Source of the DNA: Hyphomonadaceae bacterium
Lineage (GTDB): Bacteria; Pseudomonadota; Alphaproteobacteria; Caulobacterales; Maricaulaceae
Direction: 5' to 3'
Assembly (NCBI GenBank): GCA_013001295.1
Contig: JABDMW010000021.1
Location: 1 to 64,000, forward strand
DNA length: 64,000 nt
A program made the translations under genes and the position numbers. The notes beneath the pieces were generated by a model that saw only the letters and a program-made list of their open reading frames with translations, did not search any database and had not been told where the DNA came from. Numbering within the stretch: position 1 is the first letter of the stretch; each line of letters starts with the position of its first letter. This document shows, piece by piece, positions 33,048 through 44,950 of the stretch.

Positions 33048-34172
33048 ATGCCGGACGAGCATGTTTCCGGCTCCAACGACGCGCTCAAGAGCCGTGCGCC
33101 GCGGAGTCGAAGTGGACGCAGGCCCCGCTATACCGGGAAACCCCAGTATTTTGGCGCTGTCGATCTAGGGACAAACAATTGTAGATTGTTGATCGCCCGT
33201 TCTATGCAGAACGGGTTTCAAGTCGTTGATTCTTATTCAAATGTTGTTCGGCTGGGCGCCGGGTTGGCGCGAACCGGAAAATTGGCCGAGGCCAATATGG
33301 CCGCTGCAATCAAGGCAATTCAGGTTTGTGCCGATAAAATGAAAGCCAAACGGGTTAAAAGATGGCGTTGCATTGCGACGCAAGCATGTCGCGAGGCCTC
33401 TAACGGTGAGGCGTTTATGCAGCGGGTCAAAGAAGAGACCGGTCTGTCGTTTGAAACCATTACACCGCGTGTCGAGGCCCGATTGTCGGTTATGGGCTGC
33501 ATGAACATTCTCGATCTTGATAAAGAAGTCGCGCTCGTTATCGATATTGGTGGTGGTTCGACGGAATTATCATGGGTCGACATCAGGAAAATCAATACCG
33601 ACAAGATGTCTCGCCGGATTAGTCGGCCGCCGATCAGCGCCTGGACGTCACTTCCGGTCGGTGTTGTAAATTTAAGTGAAATGTACCCTGAGGATCCTGA
33701 TGATCTTGGGGGGTGGTTTGAAGACATGAAGGAATGTGTTCGCGAAAAAATTCGCGAGAATGACTGCGAAAACAGGTTTGCCAATTCTTTCCGCGAAGGG
33801 CGCGGGCATCTTGTTGGAACCTCGGGAACCATCACCAGCCTGACAGGGGTACATCTTAAATTACCGTTTTATCAGCGCAATAAAATCGATGGCATATGGG
33901 TTGATTCAAAACATATTATCGGGACGGCAAAAAGACTAAGCACGATGAGTTTGGAAGACCGGCAGAAAGAGCCCTGTATCGGTACGGACCGGGCGACCAT
34001 GCTGGTGGCCGGCTGTGCGATTCTTGATGTCATTTATGATCTGTGGCCCTCTGACCGAATTAGGGTTGCCGATCGCGGTTTGAGGGAAGGTATGCTCATG
34101 GGATTGATGAATAAGTCCCAGATTCGACCAAAACATCAAAATGGCAAAGGCGCAGGACATTCACATGGCTAG
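33048..34172 (+). CDS. ppx: Ppx/GppA family exopolyphosphatase
   Basis: A 374-residue member of the ASKHA-fold Ppx/GppA phosphatases, which degrade polyphosphate or pppGpp. The phosphate-1 loop AVDLGTNNCRLLIAR (about residue 43) and the phosphate-2 loop VIDIGGGSTELSW are intact. The N-terminus has a basic disordered stretch (SRAPRSRSGRRPRYTGK). It lacks the C-terminal HD-like domain, so it is the short form. Its stop overlaps the rlmE start region, a common alphaproteobacterial pairing. Confidence 0.92.
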   Translation: MPDEHVSGSNDALKSRAPRSRSGRRPRYTGKPQYFGAVDLGTNNCRLLIARSMQNGFQVVDSYSNVVRLGAGLARTGKLAEANMAAAIKAIQVCADKMKAKRVKRWRCIATQACREASNGEAFMQRVKEETGLSFETITPRVEARLSVMGCMNILDLDKEVALVIDIGGGSTELSWVDIRKINTDKMSRRISRPPISAWTSLPVGVVNLSEMYPEDPDDLGGWFEDMKECVREKIRENDCENRFANSFREGRGHLVGTSGTITSLTGVHLKLPFYQRNKIDGIWVDSKHIIGTAKRLSTMSLEDRQKEPCIGTDRATMLVAGCAILDVIYDLWPSDRIRVADRGLREGMLMGLMNKSQIRPKHQNGKGAGHSHG

Positions 34173-34953
34173 ATCGAAACCGCCCCATAATCGATCAAAA
34201 GGCAAAATGAGCGGCGGCAAACCAACGGCGCCAAAGCGAGGTCGTGTAACGAAAAAGCCCGAAATCGCCGAAGCCGCAACGCGCATGATGGACCAGAGGG
34301 TCAAAACAGCACGCGGCAGAAAAATTTCGTCCACTTTGTGGCTAAAACGGCAGCTTAATGATCCCTATGTGAAACTGGCCGGGATTAAGGGATATAGAAG
34401 CCGTGCGGCGTTTAAACTAATAGAACTCAATGAAAAGTTTAACATCCTGGAACCTGGCGCCACGATTGTTGACCTCGGTGCGGCTCCGGGAGGCTGGTGC
34501 CAAATCGCACTTGAGCATCAGGTCGGGCATTTGGTTGGCATCGATATTCTTCCTATGGAAACTATTGCCGGCGCCGATCTGATTGAAATGGATTTCATGG
34601 ATGATAAAGCGCCGCAACTCCTGATCGAACGGTTAGGCGGCAAAGCCGATCTTGTCATGTCTGATTTGGCAGCAAACACGACAGGGCACCGGAAAACAGA
34701 TCATATGCGAACCATAGCTCTGGTCGAGGCCGCTGCTGATTTTGCACTCAGCGTCTTAAAACCCGGCGGGAACTTCGTCAGTAAAGTCTTTCAGGGCGGG
34801 GCCGAAAAAAATCTGCTCGACACGTTAAAAGCACGCTTTGAAACGGTTCGTCACGCCAAGCCAAAATCCAGCCGGGCAGGGAGCCCGGAAATGTACCTGG
34901 TTGCCAAGGGATTTCGGCCGTTAAAAGCAAATCCGGAACCCAGTTCTGAATAA
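34165..34953 (+). CDS. rlmE: 23S rRNA (uridine-2'-O-)-methyltransferase RlmE (FtsJ)
   Basis: A 262-residue FtsJ-type methyltransferase that modifies U2552 of 23S rRNA. The AdoMet motif is VDLGAAPGGWCQIAL, and the K-D-K-E tetrad is consistent with YRSRAAFKL, SDLAANTTG, FVSKVFQG and SPEMYLVAKG. A basic N-terminal extension of about 50 residues is usual in alphaproteobacteria. ATG 34165 is chosen because AGGA lies seven bases upstream; ATG 34141 has no ribosome binding site. It overlaps ppx. Confidence 0.95.
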   Translation: MARSKPPHNRSKGKMSGGKPTAPKRGRVTKKPEIAEAATRMMDQRVKTARGRKISSTLWLKRQLNDPYVKLAGIKGYRSRAAFKLIELNEKFNILEPGATIVDLGAAPGGWCQIALEHQVGHLVGIDILPMETIAGADLIEMDFMDDKAPQLLIERLGGKADLVMSDLAANTTGHRKTDHMRTIALVEAAADFALSVLKPGGNFVSKVFQGGAEKNLLDTLKARFETVRHAKPKSSRAGSPEMYLVAKGFRPLKANPEPSSE

Positions 34954-34991
34954 AGATAGCCGTTGGCTGCATTAATCGACAATTTCTGTGA

Positions 34992-36509
<1,518 letters not shown>

Positions 36510-36510
36510 C

Positions 36511-37815
36511 ATGAAATTTGGCGGACGCATCCAGGCGGCGATTGAAGTTCTGGACGATATCACAAATCAACACACTCCGGTTGGCAACGCTTTGCGGGAT
36601 TGGGGCAAGGCCCATCGGTTTGCCGGATCGAAAGACCGCGCAGCCATTGGTGCCATCGTACATGATGCCTTGCGGTATAAATCTTCTATTGCCTGGAGGA
36701 TGGGTGATGACAGCAGCCGCGCCCTTGCTCTGGGCACTTTGGTATTTGTTTGGGGCGAAACGGTAGAAGCGATAAACGCGGCCTTAGAAGACGACAAACA
36801 CAGCCCAAACCCGTTGACCAAGGCGGAAATTTCCGCACTGACTGGCGGGAAAAATATCGACTTGGCTCCTGACTGGGTTCGGGCCGATGTCCCTGAATGG
36901 CTCTGGCCGGCGTTTGAAAACAATTACGGTGAAGAAGCGGTAGGGGAAGGACAGGCGCTGCGCGCACGGGCGCCGCTTGATCTCCGGGTCAACACGATAA
37001 AAGCGGACAATGCCAAGGTTGGTAAAAGTGTCGATGCGTTAAGGGCGACAGAGACGCCGTTATCACCGATCGGCTTTAGAATTGAGCCTGGAAACGGTTT
37101 GGACCGCTTGCCAAATATTCAATCCGAGCCTGTCTATTTAACCGGCGATGTCGAAATTCAGGACGAGGGTTCGCAGATCGTCTCATTGCTGGTTGACGCC
37201 AAACCCGGCGAAAAAGTTCTTGATTATTGTGCTGGTGGTGGTGGCAAAACACTGGCCCTCGCTGCCGAGATGCAAAATCAAGGGACAGTTTATGCCTACG
37301 ACATTGATAAGCGTCGCTTGGCACCGTTGTACCAGCGAGCGATGCGTGCAGGGGCGACGAATGTCGAGATCATCCAGCCGCCTATCGGGTCACTTGATGT
37401 CCTCAAGGGACAAATGGATCGCGTCTTGATTGATGCGCCGTGTACGGGGGCGGGCACCTGGCGCCGCAAGCCGGATGCCAAATGGCGATTATCACCCGAA
37501 ACACTCGAAATTCGCATGAATGAACAACGGGCCGTGCTGTCCCAGGCCAAAGATTTCGTCAAGCCGGGAGGGCTATTGTTTTACGTCACATGCTCAATGT
37601 TGGCCGAAGAGAATGAAGGGCAGATTTATCCGTTTCTGGATGAGAACCCGGACTTTGAGCTTTTGTCCGCCGGCGAGACCTGGGAAGAGAAAATCGGCAC
37701 AGATAAAGCCAAGCCGTGGTCGGAAGACGGGTGCACACTTACCCTGACGCCGGCCTCAACAAACACGGACGGCTTCTTTTTCGCCGTTATGGAACGCAAG
37801 AACACACAGGAATAG
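36511..37815 (+). CDS. RsmB/NOL1/NOP2/sun family RNA cytosine-C5 methyltransferase
   Basis: A 434-residue m5C methyltransferase. The AdoMet motif is [14 protein letters not shown] (about residue 235); the catalytic cysteines are in [19 protein letters not shown] and [15 protein letters not shown]. The N-terminal part (to about 150) resembles the NusB-like/RsmB N-terminus. It starts one base after the guaB stop and ends two bases before guaA. The most likely target is 16S rRNA, but the exact position cannot be assigned. Confidence 0.92.
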   Translation: MKFGGRIQAAIEVLDDITNQHTPVGNALRDWGKAHRFAGSKDRAAIGAIVHDALRYKSSIAWRMGDDSSRALALGTLVFVWGETVEAINAALEDDKHSPNPLTKAEISALTGGKNIDLAPDWVRADVPEWLWPAFENNYGEEAVGEGQALRARAPLDLRVNTIKADNAKVGKSVDALRATETPLSPIGFRIEPGNGLDRLPNIQSEPVYLTGDVEIQDEGSQIVSLLVDAKPGEKVLDYCAGGGGKTLALAAEMQNQGTVYAYDIDKRRLAPLYQRAMRAGATNVEIIQPPIGSLDVLKGQMDRVLIDAPCTGAGTWRRKPDAKWRLSPETLEIRMNEQRAVLSQAKDFVKPGGLLFYVTCSMLAEENEGQIYPFLDENPDFELLSAGETWEEKIGTDKAKPWSEDGCTLTLTPASTNTDGFFFAVMERKNTQE

Positions 37816-37817
37816 AC

Positions 37818-39392
37818 ATGTCGGAACACCTCACCAGTGACAAACACGAACGATTGTTGATTATCGACTTTGGATCTCAGGTCACAAAATTAATCGCAAG
37901 AAGAGTTCGTGAAAGCGGTGTCTATTGTGAGGTGCATCCCTTCAACCGGATCAGTGATGCCTTTCTAGAAGAATTCGCACCGAAGGCCGTTATTCTATCG
38001 GGTGGCCCAAACAGCGTCACAGGAGCAGAGAGCCCACGTATCCCTGACAGAGTGTTTGATCTTGATGTACCGATACTTGGCATTTGCTATGGCCAACAAG
38101 CCATGTGTGACCAGTTAGGGGGCTCTGTTGCTCAGGGGCTGGAAAGAGAATTTGGCCGTGCCGATATCGAGATTGTCAAAGACAATGCCCTGTTTGACGA
38201 TATTGGCAAGGCTGGCAGTACTCACCGGGTCTGGATGAGCCATGGCGATCGCGTCGACCAAATACCGGATGGATTTGAGGTTATCGCAAAATCGGCCAAT
38301 GCGCCTTATGCCGCTGTGGCCGATATAGCCCGCAATTATTATGCCGTGCAATTCCATCCCGAAGTGGCGCATACGCCGATCGGAGCGCAATTGTTGCGCA
38401 ACTTCACCCATCAAATCGCCGGGCTGAAAGGCGACTGGACCATGGCAACGTTTAAAGAAGAGGCGATTGCGAGCATTCGAAAGCAGGTTGGCGACGGCAA
38501 AGTCATCTGTGGATTGTCGGGCGGGGTCGATTCCTCGGTGGTGGCGGTGCTTCTGAACGAAGCTATTGGCGATCAGCTGACCTGCGTCTTTGTCGATACC
38601 GGCATGATGCGTAAAAACGAAGCCGAGGAAGTAGTTTCATTGTTTTCAAAGCACTACAAGATAAACCTCGTGCATCTTGAGGCTGAAGATGAGTTTTTGG
38701 GACTGTTGGAAGGTGTCGCGGATCCAGAGAAAAAGCGCAAGATTATTGGCAAGACATTCATTGAACTCTTTGAAAAAGAAGCGAAAAAAATCGGTGGAGC
38801 CAAGTTTCTCGCACAAGGGACCTTATACCCGGATGTCATTGAAAGTGTTTCGTTTGACGGCGGACCTTCGGTTACGATCAAATCCCACCACAATGTCGGC
38901 GGTCTCCCTGAGCGCATGAATATGGAGCTCGTGGAACCCTTAAGAGAATTGTTTAAAGACGAAGTTCGCGAACTCGGGCGAGAGCTCGGTCTGCATCCGG
39001 ATTTCGTCGAAAGGCACCCATTCCCGGGGCCGGGTCTGGCAATACGGTGCCCCGGCGCGGTTTCAAAGGATAAATTGGACCTTCTAAGGGAAGCTGACGC
39101 CGTTTATCTGGATCAGATCAGAAAACATAACCTTTACAATGAGATATGGCAAGCTTTTGCAGTGATATTACCGGTGCAAACTGTCGGTGTTATGGGCGAT
39201 GAACGCACATATGAGCATGTATTAGCTTTGAGAGCCGTCACGTCATCGGACGGTATGACCGCTGATTATTACCCGTATTCCCACGATTTCCTGGGCGAAA
39301 CTGCAACGCGGATCATCAACGAAGTCCGAGGTGTAAACCGTGTTGTTTATGATATTACGTCAAAGCCGCCAGGTACCATAGAATGGGAATAG
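37818..39392 (+). CDS. guaA: GMP synthase (glutamine-hydrolysing)
   Basis: A 524-residue two-domain enzyme that converts XMP to GMP. The class I glutamine amidotransferase domain has the nucleophile in [10 protein letters not shown] and the histidine/glutamate in VQFHPEVAH. The ATP-pyrophosphatase P-loop is [13 protein letters not shown], and the C-terminal dimerisation domain ends [13 protein letters not shown]. The start at 37818 gives the canonical length; frames reading further upstream overlap the methyltransferase gene. Confidence 0.97.
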   Translation: MSEHLTSDKHERLLIIDFGSQVTKLIARRVRESGVYCEVHPFNRISDAFLEEFAPKAVILSGGPNSVTGAESPRIPDRVFDLDVPILGICYGQQAMCDQLGGSVAQGLEREFGRADIEIVKDNALFDDIGKAGSTHRVWMSHGDRVDQIPDGFEVIAKSANAPYAAVADIARNYYAVQFHPEVAHTPIGAQLLRNFTHQIAGLKGDWTMATFKEEAIASIRKQVGDGKVICGLSGGVDSSVVAVLLNEAIGDQLTCVFVDTGMMRKNEAEEVVSLFSKHYKINLVHLEAEDEFLGLLEGVADPEKKRKIIGKTFIELFEKEAKKIGGAKFLAQGTLYPDVIESVSFDGGPSVTIKSHHNVGGLPERMNMELVEPLRELFKDEVRELGRELGLHPDFVERHPFPGPGLAIRCPGAVSKDKLDLLREADAVYLDQIRKHNLYNEIWQAFAVILPVQTVGVMGDERTYEHVLALRAVTSSDGMTADYYPYSHDFLGETATRIINEVRGVNRVVYDITSKPPGTIEWE

Positions 39393-39642
39393 TTGGCGGT
39401 TTTACTGCTAATATTCAATGATCCCAAAACTTTCTGCAGTTGATTAACCTTTAAGCTAATAAAACCAAGGTTTTTCGTCCCATCCATTTACCATAAATAT
39501 GCCCCGTTTTAGGGGAATATAAACCCCGTTTTCCTATAGTTCACCCAAGCGGCAAAGACCGCATATTTGGTGATTGGAAAAAAACGTGTGTAAACGAGAT
39601 AGCATTGCGCTATCGCGAGCTTGTGGTGGGGCTCGTACAGCG

Positions 39643-42600
39643 ATGAATGGAGCTGGCTTGGGCCAGCTGCTTTCGCGTACACGCTTGTGCAAGACCACAA
39701 AATCGTCATCTAAATCACAAAACCCCCTTAAAGCACTAAAAACATTACGTTTTTTATTAATAACACTTCTAATCACCTTGTTTATGGGCGTTTCAAGCCA
39801 TGCGCAGGACACGACCGAACCGCCAATCGATACACCTGTTGAAGAAGTCGCGACTTTGAATAAAATCCTCGTTGCGGATCTTGCACCGGAAATTCGTGTC
39901 ATTCTTGAAGGTCAAGAGCTTCCAACCACCCAAGTGAGCAAAGACGACAGTGGTGCAGTCTATGTACGGGCTGAGCCGATATTTGAAGCTCTGGACGATG
40001 TATTCGAATATAATGTTGATGAAGGCGTTCTGGTTGTTCAACGCTCACAAGACGGCGTTGTGATGGAGCTATATACTGATACGGGGATCGTAAAAGCCAA
40101 TGGCCGTGCCCTTGGCAAATTGAAACGCTTCGGGGAAGTCCGGGAAGGCATGATCAATTTAACACCCAATGCGATCGCGGTCTTATCTGGCGCCATCGGT
40201 AAAATCGATGAAAATGAGAATGTTATCAATTTTGAGCTTGATCCGAGACTGAAAGTTGCCACCGGTTTTGAAGTATTCGTCAATGGAATCCCTTTGGGTC
40301 AGATCGAGCCGGGGCCGAAATCTGTCGGATCCGTACTTTTATTGCCACTGCGTCCGATTGCTAAAGAGCTTGGGCACGAAATCACTCTATTGGACGGCGG
40401 TACCTCCGTGCGGGTGCGTCGATCACAAGATAGTGCAATCTTCGAAATCAATCTGGATACAGGACTAGTGAAATTGAATAGCCGCCCTTACGGCGTGTCT
40501 AAAGACGTCACCTATATTGATGACATTAATTTACTGCTGCCGATCAGCACGATCGAAACTCTGACCGGAACCCATATCAATGTAGAAGGGGGTTCATCCC
40601 GGATCAATGTTGATCTGGATGACCGCCTGAGAGGGGCGATTGAACCAGGCGAGCAGGTCGAAGAAATAACTTCGAATGAACCTTTCATTCTCGAGACACT
40701 GCAATTTCATACGGGGATTGATACCCTAAATACGGTCGATCTTGATTTCAGAGTCAAGGGGTCGAATGGGCGAATTCGCTATGAAGTCCCGGATCTACCC
40801 ATGGGGATTAAAGAGGCGGAGCCGGCCTGGCTCTCCCTCGAACTTGCCCACAATAGTGGCGCAAGAGGATCATTGGGCGATTACTCGGCCGACTTCCGTG
40901 AATTAGAGGGGGTTGGCCTTCACCGTATTCGCGGGGTCTCTGCCGTTAAGGAGTCAAACAAAGGTCGATGGGCCGTGGCAGCCGGTGTTCCGGCTTCCGG
41001 CTCCAAACAAGTCAGCGAGGATCAATCGCGACAAACCTTTAGCGGTTTTGCAGCCGGTGCCCGGTATGCGGACGTCAAAGGGTGGGAAGCCGGTGTATCT
41101 TATAAAGCGGACGGATTAAGCGATGATCAAATGGCCGTTCTCTCTGCGATTAGCGGACGCCTCGGTCGGGACCGTCAAAAGAAATTGAACTGGGACGTCA
41201 GGGCGGACGCTGGTGTTTTTAACGGATCGGCGCGTGCCAAGTCGATTGATTTTCGTGCTGACGCCGATTCACGCTACGAGATCAATAAGAATGTCAATGT
41301 TGATGTGTTTGCTGCTTACGATGGCGCGGAATTTCTGCGTTCTGATCTGGATGCAGAAGACCGGGCCCAGGCGCTGGACCCGGATGCCACGGTTATCGAC
41401 CCGGAGAATTCAGCCGGCCGTGTCCCCGAAGTACGGGAGCGCGGGCAAGACCATTTAAGTTACGGTGTCGGCGTTCAAGTCGCGGCACGTAAGGATATTG
41501 GAATATTCAACCGCCCCGCGGCAGCCCTTCGCTACCGTCAAACCGAGAGCGGCGTATTTGAAGGGCAAGACAATAAGTCTTCGGTCAAAAACATGGTCGC
41601 ATCCGTAAACACGGCCATCCTGCCCATCGACACAAATATTACGGCGGACTGGAACACTTATACGCAGACGAAGGCTGATGGAACGCAAGAGAACGGCGAC
41701 CAATGGTCGGCTCGCATCCGCAAGGACACAGATTATGCGACAGGACGTGCACAAATCGTATCTGACCGACGCAATGGGGGTTCGCGAACGACCCGGATCG
41801 ACGCCCAAATCTCGGCGAAACCATACAAAATACCTTTGCCAAAAGAGGCGAAACTATCTGTTGCACCGTCGATTAGTGGGTCCTGGACCGAAGCGAGTGA
41901 TTTTGTTCGTGGTGGTGTCATAGCCAATTTCGAATCCGGTGATCTATTGGGGCGTAAAACCAAGGCCAATGCGAGCCTCGGTATTTTGCAGAGCTTTTCC
42001 GGCGATATAGAGGATAAGTCCGACATGTTCCTTACAGTCGGCATTGGCCGGCAGTTACGCATCAACAAGAATTTACAGCTGGGCATGTCCTATCGGAACA
42101 ATCTGCGTGGTGATCAAAGAGTCGGAATCTATCTGGATGGTCGTTTCGATTTCAATGAAAAACGTAAATTCAGAAAAACCCAGGAAGGGCGCGGCGTTCT
42201 GAAAGGGCGCGTCTTCCTGGATAAAAACCGCGACGGCATCAAACAAGAAGACGAGCCGGGCATTGGTGGTGCGTTAATTCGTATCAAACCGGGTCGCTTG
42301 TCTCTACGCTCCGACCGGGACGGATATTACACCGTCCAGAATATCAATCAGGGTCTGCAGGAGGTTACCGTTGATGGGCGAAGCCTGCCGCTCGGATATA
42401 CTTTGGCCGACGATGCGTCCACGAAAGCAACGATTAGAGAAGGATATATCACTGATATAGCTCTGCCTGTTGTACAACGCGGGCAAATCCGCGGCGTTGC
42501 CTTCGTCGATGAGAACGGTGACGGCGAACACAATAAGGGCGAACTTCGCCTGGAAGGCGCAAAACTGATCCTGAAAGATCTGGACGACCCTGAAAATATC

Positions 42601-42885
42601 CATCAAGTCTATGCGGCGAGTTTTGGGCAATACGCTTTCGGTGATTTACCGAGCGGTCGATATGAGCTCAATATCCTGAAAACCAATTCGATCAGCAGTG
42701 TTCCGCATACGCCTGTCGAAGTCGATCTTGCTGCTGCGAAAGATCTCATGACTAAAATAAATATTGCTGCCAAACCGTCGAACAAGACGGATATGGCAGA
42801 GCAGAATTCGGCGACGGGGCCACCCGGGCGCGCGGATAAGGGGACCAAAGCGGAAATTCCCCCGCCGGAAATCCCGGCACCGTAA
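39643..42885 (+). CDS. Large usher-like outer-membrane protein with stalk repeats and C-terminal SdrD-type domains
   Basis: A protein of about 1080 residues. The hydrophobic signal (LRFLLITLLITLFMGVSSHAQ) lies at about 34-55 after an unusually long basic leader; the start is uncertain (ATG 39643, or TTG 39574 upstream). Two tandem repeats of about 120 residues (about 73-200 and 205-326) resemble copper-amine-oxidase N-terminal stalk domains (FVNGIPLGQIEPG, LLLPLRPIAKELGHEI, SSRINVDLDDRL). Residues about 350-840 are beta-rich with alternating hydrophobic/polar patterns, as in outer-membrane barrels. Two Ig-like/carboxypeptidase-regulatory units follow (GRVFLDKNRDGIKQEDEPG; GVAFVDENGDGEHNKGE). 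This order mimics a fimbrial usher. It converges on the subunit/chaperone genes. No classical usher signature is recognisable, so 'usher' is inference. Confidence 0.75.
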   Translation: MNGAGLGQLLSRTRLCKTTKSSSKSQNPLKALKTLRFLLITLLITLFMGVSSHAQDTTEPPIDTPVEEVATLNKILVADLAPEIRVILEGQELPTTQVSKDDSGAVYVRAEPIFEALDDVFEYNVDEGVLVVQRSQDGVVMELYTDTGIVKANGRALGKLKRFGEVREGMINLTPNAIAVLSGAIGKIDENENVINFELDPRLKVATGFEVFVNGIPLGQIEPGPKSVGSVLLLPLRPIAKELGHEITLLDGGTSVRVRRSQDSAIFEINLDTGLVKLNSRPYGVSKDVTYIDDINLLLPISTIETLTGTHINVEGGSSRINVDLDDRLRGAIEPGEQVEEITSNEPFILETLQFHTGIDTLNTVDLDFRVKGSNGRIRYEVPDLPMGIKEAEPAWLSLELAHNSGARGSLGDYSADFRELEGVGLHRIRGVSAVKESNKGRWAVAAGVPASGSKQVSEDQSRQTFSGFAAGARYADVKGWEAGVSYKADGLSDDQMAVLSAISGRLGRDRQKKLNWDVRADAGVFNGSARAKSIDFRADADSRYEINKNVNVDVFAAYDGAEFLRSDLDAEDRAQALDPDATVIDPENSAGRVPEVRERGQDHLSYGVGVQVAARKDIGIFNRPAAALRYRQTESGVFEGQDNKSSVKNMVASVNTAILPIDTNITADWNTYTQTKADGTQENGDQWSARIRKDTDYATGRAQIVSDRRNGGSRTTRIDAQISAKPYKIPLPKEAKLSVAPSISGSWTEASDFVRGGVIANFESGDLLGRKTKANASLGILQSFSGDIEDKSDMFLTVGIGRQLRINKNLQLGMSYRNNLRGDQRVGIYLDGRFDFNEKRKFRKTQEGRGVLKGRVFLDKNRDGIKQEDEPGIGGALIRIKPGRLSLRSDRDGYYTVQNINQGLQEVTVDGRSLPLGYTLADDASTKATIREGYITDIALPVVQRGQIRGVAFVDENGDGEHNKGELRLEGAKLILKDLDDPENIHQVYAASFGQYAFGDLPSGRYELNILKTNSISSVPHTPVEVDLAAAKDLMTKINIAAKPSNKTDMAEQNSATGPPGRADKGTKAEIPPPEIPAP

Positions 42886-42916
42886 TTTCCAACGCCTTTC
42901 CAGGCACCAAAACTAA

Positions 42917-42952
42917 AGCGGCTCTAGATTAAATTCTAGGCCGCTCTTTTTT
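42917..42952 (+). terminator. Rho-independent terminator of the usher-like gene
   Basis: AGCGGC-t-CTAGA-(6 nt)-TCTAG-GCCGCT is followed by C and TTTTTT. It lies between the two convergent gene ends. Confidence 0.9.
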
Positions 42953-42971
42953 CTTTCATTAAGATAACTTT

Positions 42972-43877
42972 TTATTTGCGCCTGTTATTGCCGTTATTGC
43001 CATTGTTACCGTTATTTCCGTTTCCACGATCTTCATTATACAACTCGAATTCCAGCTTCACCGTCATTGTCCCGATGCCCATCGAGAAGTCATATTCTGG
43101 CATTGTATAAAGAAAGTCCAAACGTACTGATTGTTCGTCGAGATCGGCCTTCTTCTTTCGTATACCTTTCTTGCGCTTGAAATTCATGATGGTCGTCGAT
43201 GTGCGTGAAAAATCACCCAGATCACTGATTGCGGCGTTGAATTCAATACCGCCATCACTGGCCTGACGGCCGAAATTAAATCCGCCGTCATTTCCCTGAC
43301 GGGTGACGCTCGGCGTTACCCGAATATCTGATGGCGAAATTGTTAGTCCCAAATCGTCTGTAAATTCGAGATCAATAATACGCGCCCGTACCGACATCCG
43401 CGTATTCATGGATGTTATAAAAAAACTGTGTGAATACGATTGGGAACGCGGGTCCAGAATGATGTCCGTCGTTGCATTGACGTTGAACGGCCCAATCGTG
43501 TTGTCGCCTGCGTCTAAAAACCCGTCCATATCTACGTCGTTGGTAGCCTGACTGATAGTTGTGCCGTCTTCAGTTACGCCTAGTAACATGCCTTCACTGA
43601 GATTTGGCTCGACGGCAGAGGTCAAAGTTCCTGTGACATTTAAAATACCGGGTGAGGTCAAACGCGGAATCATAGGCTCACCTGTATTAACGCTGGTCCC
43701 ATCCGTCTTTATATTATCATAAATGATGTAATTATTGGGGCCGTACGAAATCACTGCACACCCATTGGATTGGCATGCAGCGTCATCGTCGATAACACTG
43801 GAATATGCACTGGAGTATCCGCCAACAAGAAAGGCAATTCCAAGAATGCCCCTCATATATTTGCGCCCTGAAATCAT
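42972..43877 (-). CDS. Secreted subunit paralogue with Asn/Gly-rich tail
   Basis: A protein of about 301 residues (or 294 if started at 43856, which has the better ribosome binding site, AGGGCG). A signal peptide (GILGIAFLVGGYSSAYS) is followed by a beta-rich domain. Its second half matches the subunit gene at 44951-45802: SYSHSFFITSMNTRMSVRAR corresponds to THQSSFYVASNAAFDIRAQ, and EQSVRLDFLYTMPEYDFSMG corresponds to AQSVRFDNTYELDDG..YDLSMG. It ends with GNGNNGNNGNNGNNRRK, encoded by short tandem DNA repeats. Probably a minor or tip subunit of the same surface structure. It starts six bases after the chaperone stop, so the two are co-transcribed. Confidence 0.8.
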   Translation of the reverse strand: MISGRKYMRGILGIAFLVGGYSSAYSSVIDDDAACQSNGCAVISYGPNNYIIYDNIKTDGTSVNTGEPMIPRLTSPGILNVTGTLTSAVEPNLSEGMLLGVTEDGTTISQATNDVDMDGFLDAGDNTIGPFNVNATTDIILDPRSQSYSHSFFITSMNTRMSVRARIIDLEFTDDLGLTISPSDIRVTPSVTRQGNDGGFNFGRQASDGGIEFNAAISDLGDFSRTSTTIMNFKRKKGIRKKKADLDEQSVRLDFLYTMPEYDFSMGIGTMTVKLEFELYNEDRGNGNNGNNGNNGNNRRK

Positions 43878-43883
43878 ATCATT

Positions 43884-44750
43884 TTAAGGTGCGAAAAAGC
43901 TCACACTTTCAACCGGGACATCCACAGATTTAAATTTGAATTGCGGTGCAAAACTATTCTGAAATGTGAAATCCACATCATATTTTGATCCGGATACAAG
44001 CTCATCCATGTTGTCAAATTTGACACTATATTCGCGCTCACTACCATCCAGAACAACCGTCGAGAGAGGGGATTCCGCCACAACTTCGCCGGAGTTGTCT
44101 TTGATATAGGCCGTTCCTTTGAGACGTGCATGGGCATCGCCATCATTTTTAATCGACATTGTCAGCATGCTTTTATCCGTTTCATTGAACGCAACACTGG
44201 TGACCTTTGGATGGCTTTCAGACGGCATCATCGTCAGATAGAAAAGAGAGGCCAATTGGTATTTGTTCCAGACTCCGGAAACATCCCCCCGTTTATCCAA
44301 TTCGGGCAGCAGGGTTGTTGCCAAAAGGGCGAAACGGTGATCACCATTGCCTTCTGTTTTGTAGGGGATGTTAATTTCAACGATGATATCGCGAGATGTT
44401 TCAGGCTTTAGGGTTACACTTGCGGGACTGAAACGCACCCAATCGGCAGCCGATCTTTCAGTTTCACCAGGCGGGTTAAGAATAAGCTGCCCGTTCTTGT
44501 CCAAAGACCAATCTGCCAGACCCATGGTCAGGCTGATGGTTTTTGTTTTGTGGACATTGCCGAGTGTGACGACCTGACGATGTCTGTCGCCCGGCTTAAT
44601 GGTCATTTCAACTGTTGACGGCTGAACACCCACACCAAATGCATGAGCAATCGGTGAATAGGACAGGCTTGTTGCCAATGTGCCGGCAAAAAACAGAGCG
44701 GACGTTGCGACGAACTTTTTTAAGATCATACGACCAAGATAATCAAACAT
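43884..44750 (-). CDS. PapD-like periplasmic chaperone of a surface-fibre system
   Basis: A 288-residue exported protein with a signal peptide ending about AHA. The mature part is two beta-sandwich halves: VQPSTVEMTIKPGDRHRQVV with WVRFSPASVTLKPETSRDII reads as the N-terminal pilus-chaperone domain, and the remainder as an Ig-like domain. The start at 44750 has GGGAAT upstream, in a leader shared with the major subunit gene. It lies in the same operon as the paralogous subunit downstream. Family-level similarity is to fimbrial chaperones and related P-pilus-assembly-like proteins; the exact subfamily is not recognised. Confidence 0.78.
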   Translation of the reverse strand: MFDYLGRMILKKFVATSALFFAGTLATSLSYSPIAHAFGVGVQPSTVEMTIKPGDRHRQVVTLGNVHKTKTISLTMGLADWSLDKNGQLILNPPGETERSAADWVRFSPASVTLKPETSRDIIVEINIPYKTEGNGDHRFALLATTLLPELDKRGDVSGVWNKYQLASLFYLTMMPSESHPKVTSVAFNETDKSMLTMSIKNDGDAHARLKGTAYIKDNSGEVVAESPLSTVVLDGSEREYSVKFDNMDELVSGSKYDVDFTFQNSFAPQFKFKSVDVPVESVSFFAP

Positions 44751-44876
44751 AGTTATTCCCATAGATAATACCGCTTATTGGGTACCTGAAAAAAGTACCA
44801 AGATATGATTTCGAGATTGTTAATTGATACGGGTCCTGACTGCGTTCACTTACCCCCGTATTTAACTTTTATTCAT

Positions 44877-44904
44877 GAAAAAACCCGACCAAAGGCCGGG
44901 TTTC
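44877..44904 (-). terminator. Rho-independent terminator of the major subunit gene
   Basis: On the minus strand AAACCCGG-cctttgg-TCGGGTTT is followed by TTTT. It separates the major subunit from the chaperone gene, so a highly expressed subunit message can end before the chaperone. Confidence 0.88.
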
Positions 44905-44950
44905 TTTGTTCTGGGAGCTCAGTGAGCTTCCATATGCGTGAACAATTCGA

